In this document: positions 56,191 through 64,000 of the stretch, in pieces
Numbering within the stretch: the first letter of the stretch is position 1
Layout: every line of letters starts with the position of its first letter
Assembly: GCA_036346355.1 (NCBI GenBank)
Contig: CM070569.1
Coordinates: 43,130,276 to 43,194,275, forward strand
Source of the DNA: Rhipidocladum racemiflorum
Lineage: Eukaryota; Streptophyta; Magnoliopsida; Poales; Poaceae
Reading direction: 5' to 3'
DNA length: 64,000 bases
Program-made: the position numbers and the translations under genes
Notes under the pieces: generated by a model
What the model was told of the DNA's origin: nothing
Seen by the model: only the letters and a program-made list of their open reading frames with translations
The model's database searches: none

Positions 56191-57060
56191 TTGTTTCTTG
56201 CTTCAATTGTGATGACGTGCATATATCATATTTTGTAATTGCAATCATAAAGGCTAATGCTTTCTTTTGTGTATGTTGAAAAAAATCAATGGTTGAAATT
56301 CATACATTTAGTTGCTTACCACATGAAGGGATCTAGAAGCAAAGAATTTCATGAAGATTAGGCAATATTAGATATATTTTAGATTCTTTTTATTTAGACC
56401 GATGTATTTCAGATTCTTAAACTAAAGACTTGTCTTCTCTAGAAATCAAATCGTTATGTATTCTAAGGAATGGTGTGAAGTACTTAATATTTATTTGTTT
56501 GATGCAATGCAATATGTTATGATTGTTACACGTATGGTCATTTGTATTTTATATTGTACATTGTGTTATGCTTATCAAAGGATATTCTATGAAACAATTT
56601 TAATTTGTACATTCACAAAAAAATAAGAAAATAATAAAGATATTTAATTTTTTTTAGGAGCTCAACATTGTGTTGTTGTAGTTAAAAAGGGTGTTGCTAA
56701 GATCAATTATTGTATATAAAAAGGTGTTACAAGGGTCTATGGAAACACTTGCTACTATGTTGCTTTAGCAAAAAAAAAAGGTGTTACTAGGGTCTATGGC
56801 AACACGCGCTACTATGTTGCTCTTGCTAAAAAAGGTGTTACTAGAGTGTGTGGCAACACATTTGATACATGTTGCCATAGCATGGCTGTAACACCTTTTC
56901 TTATATGCAACAACACTTGTCACATGTTACAGTAGACCTTTCTATAGCAACATAGGCTATAGAAACACTAATCAAATATGTTACTATAGGACTCGGTAAC
57001 ACTTTTTTTGAGCTATAGTAGCACATATGCATGTTACTATAAGCCCATCCTGACGTAGTG
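56191..57060 (+). repeat. CACTA 3' subterminal repeat region
   Basis: After AT-rich sequence to about 56650, the unit GGTGTTACTAGGGTCTATGG and variants recur at about 56724, 56780 and 56835, and inverted forms (TGTAACACC, CTATAGAAACAC) follow to the TAGTG end. Confidence 0.8.
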
Positions 57061-58600
57061 GTTATGGGCTTCTATCCTAGAGCATGTGATGATGTGAATA
57101 GGGTTTGCAAATTGACTTGATCATGTGTTGATCATCACAAATGTGTTTTGCATATAAGTTGGAGTTTTATGCGATTCTTTGGAGCATGTGAATAGGATTT
57201 GCAAATGTGTTTTGCAAATTGACTTAATTATGTGTTGATTATCACATGTCTCAAATAATCAATCTTTATTGGATCTTAATTTAAAAAGAGTTAATTTCTA
57301 TGTGAAATCATATTACATTTGGAAATCTGGCAGTACCACAGTTATGAGATTGGTAGTACCGCCAGTACTACCACTGTTGTGAGGTCGGTACTACCACTCC
57401 CTGAGGTTGATAGTTCCGCTAGGCCGGTACTACCGCCCCTTTGAGGCTAGTAGTTATTTTTCAGAAGATGACTATCTCTGTGTTTTCTTGAGGCCAGTGC
57501 TACCGGAGGTTTGAGCGGTACTACCGAAGGTCGGTAGTACCAGAACCTAGTTGCCGATAGTTGGAGGCCGGCACTACCGCTGGTGGAGGTCGATACTATC
57601 GCTTGTGCGGTAGTACCACTCCTACATGGGTGGTAGTACCCCAAGCGGTAGTATCAGGTTTCATGTGCAATGGTTAGTTTTCTAGCCGTTGGCTTAGAGG
57701 TAGTTACTACTGGCCCTACATGGGTGGTAGTATCGAAAAAGCTGATTTTTGCCCAATTTGCCCCCAATGGCAAGTTTTTGTGTGGGAGGCTATAAATTGA
57801 TACCAAGGGCTGGCATATGGGCTAGCTGGGTTTTTGGAAGGTTTTGTGGGAGTTGTGTGTGTGTGTTGCTCTCTTCTATTTAGTTTTTGAGCTAAGAGTA
57901 AGCCTTAATTGCATGTGTTTCAATTAGGAGTGGATTGAGAGCCTCTTGTGTATGTGTTGCACTTGAGGGGAGCCTTGAGCCTTATACATGTATTGTACTT
58001 GGTGGAGTTCAAGCTAGATGGTTTGACTTGTTACTCTTGGTGTTTGCTGACACCTAAATGGTGTGTGGAGGTATCATGTGCGGTGAGCTTCTCAATGGAG
58101 GTTGTGAGAAGCCTCGGTGAATTTGTGAAGGTCATAGCTCACCTACCGGGAGGGGGAAAGAGCTACCACTAGTGGATTCAAAGGGAGCGCTTAATTTGTG
58201 GAGCTGATCCAAAGTGGTTTGGGCTTGCCTCAACGTGGATTATGGGAGACCGGCAAGTCTCCATACACCACGGTAAAACATCGGTGTGTCTCTTTGTACT
58301 TTGCTTGCAATCTTTTATTTACATTATTGTAATTTACATTCCTAGAATTAAATTGCTTGATTATCGTAGGATTGCGTATTCTTGAGTAGAGACACAGTTA
58401 GTTAGTGCATTTAGTGAGTCTAGTTGATTTAGGCTTTAATTGTTAAAACCTTAGTTTATCGCTTTCGCATCTTTTTGTTCAAGTTTTGACATAGGGGTAC
58501 TTAGGCGAGTAATTAACTCATGGAGATTTTTTAAAAACCGTCTATTCACCACCCTCTAGTCGGCATCCTCAACTTAACATTCCTTCCCTTATATAGAGGA
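57061..58600 (+). repeat. SIRE-like copia LTR (target of the CACTA element)
   Basis: It contains a dense block of GGTAGTACC / GGTACTACC palindromic motifs (57330-57740), a TATA box in GGCTATAAATTGA (57789-57801), and a 3' part ending with TTCACCACCCTCTAGTCGGC (near 58545-58564), a phrase typical of SIRE-type LTR ends in grasses. The left end is cut by the CACTA terminus. Confidence 0.6.
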
Positions 58601-59631
58601 AGCAAGCACCCCCCTCTATTGGGCCCTAATCTGAACCCTTAGTGGATACTATCCACTTCACACATGGGAAAGCCCTCAAACCCATATCTTTATGGGTTTT
58701 TCACTTACATAACTCTTGTGCATGGCTTTTAAAGCACATAAGCTCGAATCCGTTATATATTGATCATCATCTCCCAAGCACCGCGGTTTTGAGGCTCTTC
58801 ACTTTTTGGGTATTTGGCAAAGTACCAAAATATCCATGTCTTGACCTGGTCACATCCTTCACTTGTAAGCAATCTTCATGCTCGACATATGTAGGTTCAC
58901 CAATGGCTGGCCTAGCATTGGCAAGGCTCTCCCGTTCCAGTTCCACCGAACGACCACCACACTTGCACTTACAAAGCCACTTGGTGCAACCTATCGCTCA
59001 AACCTTTCCTTCAACGTCCTTGTTCACCATGTGCCTTGCTTGAACTCAACCATCTCATCGCGCATCGATCCATGACCATTCTTGACCTTGGTTCTCTTGG
59101 CCAATTCGCAATCCTCCTTCCCATTGACCACAATTTTCTCTAAGCCACTTGCATATCCAAAGACCAAGAAACAGTGTCTAGACACAAGTTTTTCACAACT
59201 TGATCCACATTAGTAAAAAATATGATTTTGCAATCATATGCACTTAGCCCTAAAAGCCTAAAGCTGCCAGTGCTTTCCATTTTGTCGATTTTGCACACCA
59301 CATAAGTAAAACATTTCATATCACGGGTTCATCATAAACAACTCACCACTAAGCTAAAAATATCATTAATGACCTTATTACAAAGTCCTCATAAAAAGGT
59401 GTAAAGACCCAAAAGTCACTAACCCAACGGAACACTTTGAATTGTCTCAATACTCTAAAGGTGTGCTCTTTGTCCCAATGATCCGCCTGATCATCTGTTC
59501 CAAAAGGATGATCCGTTATATACAAGAACAACAAAAACCTATTTGTTCCAATGATCTGATTTATCTTTTGATCAAAAAGTATGATCCGATACGTACAATG
59601 TTTACAATACACTCTTTCTAAAGGATGATAT
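58601..59631. other. Repetitive DNA of unclear type
   Basis: No supported gene. Phrases such as TGATCCG...GATGATCCGTTATATACAAG are repeated at 59475-59600. Probably decayed retrotransposon sequence, but no motif allows a class. Confidence 0.4.
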
Positions 59632-61831
59632 TGTCGGACCCCGGAATAACACTTCCGAAATCCTCTGTGTATTCTGTACTAGTCCAGGAAATGCTAGTAC
59701 ACACAGTAGAAATGAAACCATAGCATATCCATCGTTCTTTATTAAAGATAAATATTCAAAGTTACAAATGAAATGGCGCGCAGGCCAACGAATAAATAAA
59801 CGAATAAATGAAAGCAGCGGAAATGAAGATAAATAGATAGAGCCCAATTAATTTGCCACAGGCAATCGACTGGGGACGCGGCCTAGTCCAACTGTTCCTC
59901 ACCATCGTGGTACTCCTCCTCTGAAGTGGTAAATTAAGCAAGGGTGAGTACATACGTACTTAGCAAACCACACCGGAAATGCAATATAAATGTACGGGTA
60001 ATCAAAGGATGGCAATATGGTTTGTTTAAGCATAAAGCAACAGTTAAATGACATTTTCAATGAGTTTAAAAGGCATACTTTATTCCAAAAATCAAATCTA
60101 TACCATTTTAACTCAGAAATCTCTCCTGGAATTGGCTAAGTTACACCCATGATGGACTCCCTCCATCCAACATCATTTTGGAAACCAAATTTTAATTTAC
60201 CAAAGTCTAATCTGAGAATGGCTTGCTCGGCATGCCCATAATCACAAGCGCGGCTAATCGATTAGTTTGACACTCTGCAGAGGTTGTACAACTTTACCCA
60301 CAAGACATAATATTTCCCTTTTTATGTCAACACACTTCCTATGGTGAGTGACAGAGAAAATTATGACAAGACCCCTATGTTAAATTCATACATGTAGTCA
60401 TGCCCGCTAAGGTTTCACCGCTGAAAGACTCCCTCTATTCAGAAGCCCCCTCTTGCGCCAGAGTGGCAGCATCTCGCTTTCACCACACCACTACCACCAT
60501 ATGGCATGACTGTCCATGAAATGATTTAATAAGGATAGCCAGGTCTGTCCCATTCCAGACTCGTGGTAGTACGGTTAGGCTTTACATTCAGCGAAACTCA
60601 GACCGGTCCTTAATTGGCTAGGCGAGACTGTCCACAAACCCAGAACCATGACCTCACCACTTCCCAACCAATTCTCGCCCGGTCTAAGTCATTTTCATTT
60701 TAACCATACTAATCTCCACATTATCACTAACATTGATCACTATAAGTTTTCAATTGAACATGTCATCATTTTGGCATAAGATTCCCCAAAACTTCCTAAG
60801 TTCTGTTCTAAGCATGGCTAAGCAATGTCTAGCTATTACCATAGTCATAATTCATACTTTTACTAAGGTTACAAGGGTATCGGAATTCAAATGTCGAAGG
60901 TGGCATGTCGAAAATTGGATTTAACTATCATTTAAAACTAGGTCGGAAATTAATGTCTATAACAAATAAGCATGCAATAATTTTAAATACAACATACAAG
61001 TTCATAAATTGGGAGCAATATGGTCAAGGGGGTGTGACTTGCCTGGTTCGACGAGTTGCTGCTCGAAATCATCGTTCGGGAACTTCTCGGTCTCTCCGTA
61101 ATCTACGTGCGAAAAATAACCAAATTCAAATAAAGCCCAAACGAATTCAAATAAACACAAATTGAATTTCAAACTAGCTCTAAACTGAAGTTTGGGATTT
61201 CTAATGAATTTAGGAAGAAGAACGGAGCCAATCGGAGTTCGAACGGGCGAAAACGGGCTCCCGGAAGTTTAAAAACAAATAAAACGAATTTTTCTGGAAT
61301 TTTCGGAATTTTAAATCATTTTTAAAAAGAAAACCGATTTACTGCGTCATGCTGACATCAGCAACAAATCGGATTTTTTTGAAATTCTTTTTTTTTCTTT
61401 CTTGTCGACAGTGGGGCGGGGCGGTGGACCGAATCCACTGCACTCCACGCTCAGCGTCTTCATTGGAGCGCCAGCGCATGAGCGAGCGAAGCGGCCGTTG
61501 GCGGTGGCCGTGGCCGGAGGCGACGAGGGCGGCGAAGTGCGCCGACTACGGCGGAAGAAGCGAGCGGCGGCGAGGCTGGAGGGCTTGGGCGGCTCGGGGC
61601 GGGCGGCGCGGCCGAACGGCAGCAGGTGGCCGTCGGCTGGGAAGACGGCGGCGTGTGGCTGGGAGGAGTGGAAGCAGAGGAGAGAGAGGAGGGCACGGGA
61701 GATAAGGGGGCTCGGGGGGGTTTTATAGGGGGGGCGACGGCGCGGCCGGCGCAACGTCCTGCGCAAAACACACGGCCAGCCGGAAAAAACGGCGGCGGCA
61801 GGTGCGAGACGCGGCTGACCCGGGCGTCACA
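59632..61831 (-). repeat. 3' LTR of the gag-only gypsy element (2,200 bp)
   Basis: The terminal TG...CA is exact. The LTR contains the same conserved blocks (GCGGCTAATCGATTAGTTT, ACAACTTTACCCAC) as the older gypsy-type LTRs at 3896 and 36085. A GC-rich block at 61400-61800 gives long spurious open frames on both strands. Confidence 0.93.
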
Positions 61832-61852
61832 AATCTATCCCCCTTAAAAAGA
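61832..61852 (-). other. Polypurine tract of the gag-only element
   Basis: On the minus strand the tract reads TTTTTAAGGGGGATAGATT, directly abutting the LTR start TGTGACG. Confidence 0.8.
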
Positions 61853-61909
61853 ATCTCGTCCCCGAGATTCGGAAAGGTTGGCAAGAGAATAGGTTATAGA
61901 TCCTTCAAT

Positions 61910-63010
61910 TTATTTCTCAAACGTACCATGCTGCAAGTCTTGAGCCTTGATATTGTTCAGGAGTCCTTTGCCATAGTTCTGTGGCTTCCTTGCTGCATTG
62001 CGGAAGGCTTCGGAGTTGTTCAGACTTGGACTTGCATTCTGCTGCTTCTTGGGGCAATTTCTGGCGAAATGTCCAATTCCATGGCAGTTGTAACATATGA
62101 CTTTGGACTGGGGTTTTGAATTTTGCTGTGTTGGCCCTCCCTGATCTTCTTTGTTGATTGCCAGGCTGTTGGAATGGTTCACCATTACTGGCTTCTTGGT
62201 TACTTCTGTCAGCTCAAACTTGGGAGACGATGATGGATCTATCCGAGTTTTGGGGAAAGCTCCAGAATTGAACCGTTGGGTAGTCATTCTTCGCTTGCGG
62301 TTCTCCACTTCCAAGTGCTTGCCTTCCTGGCGAAGTGCCTTGTTGACCAGTTGCTCGAAGTCGGAGTAGTCGTGGGAGATCAATTGAATTGATAGCTCGT
62401 CATTGAGTCCATCTAGGAATCTCTCCTGCTTGGCTTCATCTGTGGCCACATCTTCTGGTGCGTAGCGTGCTAGCTGGTTGAACTTGTGTAGATACTCCGT
62501 CACCGTATGACCTCTTTGGCGTAAACTGCGGAACTCTTTCTACTTTAATGCGATCAAGCCAGATGGAATGTGAGCTCTACGGAAAGTTATCGCGAACTCA
62601 TCCCAGATGATGGCTTGGGCGTTCTGGTGGGTGATACGGAAGTTGTCCCACCACTCTGCAGCGGGTCCACTCAGCTGGTGAGAAGCGAACAAGACTCGCT
62701 CTCGGTCGCTGCACTGGGTGATGTCCAGCTTCTTCTCAATGTTTCTGAGCCAGTCATCGGCGTCCAATGGCTCGGTGCTGCTGGAGAAGGTTGGAGGCCT
62801 CGTTCTCATAAACTCTGACAGTCTGGACTGAGGAGGTGTATAAGCTTGTTGAGTAGCTTGAGCGGTCTGATTATTGTTGATGGACTGAGCCAGGAGTTGG
62901 ATGAGTTGGTTCTGATTGTCCAACATTTGCTGCCAGTTGGGTCTATCTACAGGAGGAGGTGGCAGACCGGGTGGAGGGGGATTGCTGGCGTTGCTACGAG
63001 TGTTCACCAT
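61910..63010 (-). pseudogene. gag of the gypsy-type element, one in-frame stop
   Basis: The likely start is MVNTRSNASNPPPPGLPPPP at 63010; an earlier ATG at 63085 lies in frame, but its sequence looks like leader. The retrotransposon gag domain follows (RPPTFSSS, ADDWLRNIEKKLDI, LSGPAAEWWDNF, WDEFAITFRRAHIP). After SGLIALK a TAG at 62540-62542 interrupts the frame, which then continues without shift through the second half of the gag core (EYLHKFNQLARYAPED and ERFLDGLNDELS) and a CCHC knuckle CYNCHGIGHFARNC to a stop at 61910. Gag would form the particle that packages the RNA. Only about 57 bp separate its end from the polypurine tract, so no pol was ever present in this copy or it was lost cleanly. 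Confidence 0.9.
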
Positions 63011-63471
63011 CTGACGGTTGGGAACAAGGTTTAGGAAGGAGAAGACTGGGAACAAAGGGGAAGGATTTCGCACACAAAGAAGCAATAAACTCCAACAACT
63101 TTTTTTTTAAACCATTGTGGCTGCCAACAAAAGAAGAAAAAGGACAGCACACAATCACCGTCTACAAAAAAAAATGGATAGCTTACTCTAGACCTTAATT
63201 GGGTATTCTTTCTGATGTTGACATTTTTGATCTTCAGGTACGGAACGAGTTGCCATCTTTTCGGAAGATACTTTTCAATTCACCGCTTTGCTGGAAGCTC
63301 CGTCTAATATTTTGAGAGTGGGGATGAAGTAGATAAAACATTTAAATAAGAGTTTAGATAAGGACAAGATAGCATAAGATGAGAGTGGAACTTATACAAA
63401 ATATTATTTTTATTTCAAAATAAGTTCTTAAGGTTAAACCATTCTAACTAAGGCCACTCCTACAGTCGATA

Positions 63472-63485
63472 TGGCTCTGATACCA
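63472..63485 (-). other. Primer-binding site of the gag-only element
   Basis: On the minus strand it reads TGGTATCAGAGCCA, complementary to initiator methionine tRNA, four bases from the LTR end at 63490. Confidence 0.9.
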
Positions 63486-63489
63486 TCTC

Positions 63490-64000
63490 TGTCGGACCCC
63501 GGAATAACACTTCCGAAATCCTCTGTGTATTCTGTACTAGTCCAGGAAATGCTAGTACACACAGTAGAAATGAAACCATAGCATATCCATCGTTCTTTAT
63601 TAAAGATAAATATTCAAAGTTACAAATGAAATGGCGCGCAGGCCAACGAATAAATAAACGAATAAATGAAAGCAGCGGAAATGAAGATAAATAGATAGAG
63701 CCCAATTAATTTGCCACAGGCAATCGATTGGGGACGCGGCCTAGTCCAACTGTTCCTCACCATCGTGGTACTCCTCCTCTGAAGTGGTAAATTAAGCAAG
63801 GGTGAGTACATACGTACTCAGCAAACCACACCGGAAATGCAATATAAATGTACGGGTAATCAAAGGATGGCAATATGGTTTGTTTAAGCATAAAGCAACA
63901 GTTAAATGACATTTTCAATAAGTTTAAAAGGCATACTTTATTCCAAAAATCAAATCTATACCATTTTAACTCAGGAATCTCTCCTGGAATTGGCTAAGTT
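63490..64000 (-). repeat. 5' LTR of the gag-only element (partial)
   Basis: Collinear with 59632-60142 with four differences (TCGACTGG/TCGATTGG, TACTTAGC/TACTCAGC, AATGAGTT/AATAAGTT, CTCAGAAA/CTCAGGAA). It continues beyond the window. Confidence 0.95.

Larger units (their letters stand above)
52828..57060 (+). mobile_element. CACTA (En/Spm) element, right part
   Basis: The element carries a spliced TNPA-like gene and ends at 57060 with GCCCATCCTGACGTAGTG, whose reverse complement starts CACTACGTCAGG. The last 400 bp are full of short subterminal repeats in both orientations (GGTGTTACTAGGGTCTATGG, GCAACA, TTACTATA), the expected transposase-binding region. The left terminus is not in the window; the sequence starts inside an intron, next to the nested LTRs. 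The 3-bp duplication therefore cannot be confirmed. Confidence 0.82.
59632..64000 (-). mobile_element. Young gag-only gypsy element (TR-GAG-like)
   Basis: Read on the minus strand, a 5' LTR (only its last 511 bp, 64000-63490) is followed by a PBS (63485-63472), a leader, gag (63010-61910), a polypurine tract (61852-61832) and a complete 3' LTR (61831-59632; 2,200 bp, TGTGACGCCC...GGTCCGACA). The interior is only 1,658 bp and has no protease, RT or integrase. The two LTRs differ at 4 of the 511 bases that can be compared, all transitions, so the insertion is recent. The second LTR runs off the window, so the target duplication cannot be checked. Gag-only elements of this design are known in plants as TR-GAGs. 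Confidence 0.9.

Noticed and set aside
58642..59075. A 133-aa frame with Leu- and Ser-rich sequence
   Set aside because: No domain, no start context, and the surrounding DNA is repetitive; not supported as a gene.
61347..61847. Multiple Ala/Arg/Pro-rich frames of 70-140 aa
   Set aside because: They come from the GC-rich part of the 2.2-kb LTR and have no domain.

Overview
The window looks like heterochromatic, repeat-dense nuclear DNA of a grass, most probably rice (Oryza). This rests on layered Ty1/copia and Ty3/gypsy LTR elements, MULE, CACTA, hAT, Helitron and Tourist-type elements, an (AT)33 microsatellite and two plant-style host loci. Nothing bacterial, organellar or viral was seen, and no tRNA, rRNA or CRISPR array.

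Layout. 1-9147: copia element A (pol end plus one LTR) abuts SIRE-like copia B. B is split by a 3.49-kb solo gypsy LTR flanked by a perfect 5-bp target duplication. 9148-13810: a truncated gypsy element on the minus strand (RT start, protease, gag, PBS, 5' LTR). 13811-19050: LTR debris, a Tourist-like MITE and tandem duplications. 19105-19410: a minus-strand single-exon gene for a 101-aa secreted peptide precursor ending in a PIP/CEP-like motif, with a TATA box. 21518-23047: a cluster of small repeats seeded on AT microsatellites, including a foldback and a mini-Helitron. 23864-26516: a decayed copia element with two LTRs but almost no pol. 27465-27842: a MULE-type MITE with a 9-bp duplication. 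28037-32443: an unrecognised host gene of five exons in compatible phase, with a 1.4-kb hAT element in an intron and its 3' end cut off by a copia insertion.

33722-52821 is a three-layer nest: a gypsy-type LTR (about 2.46 kb) contains a second long LTR (about 5.45 kb), which contains an 11,172-bp Mutator-like element (40973-52144) with about 90% identical termini and a perfect 9-bp duplication. This MULE is the most interesting object. It carries a decayed MuDR-type transposase with SWIM and CCHC fingers, a plant mobile domain (PMD) gene, a GRF-type zinc-finger/coiled-coil gene, and a roughly 187-bp repeat array arranged as alternating A/B dimers. All three genes carry frameshifts or stops although the target duplication is intact, which suggests a copy mobilised in trans.

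52822-57060 is the right part of a CACTA element with a spliced TNPA-like (Transposase_24-type) gene and a TAGTG terminus. 57061-58600 is a SIRE-like LTR. 59632-64000 is a young gag-only gypsy element on the minus strand (one 2,200-bp LTR, PPT, gag, PBS, start of the second LTR) that has no pol. The host genes have no visible functional link to each other. The shared theme is serial nesting, with non-autonomous elements that must have used enzymes from elsewhere.
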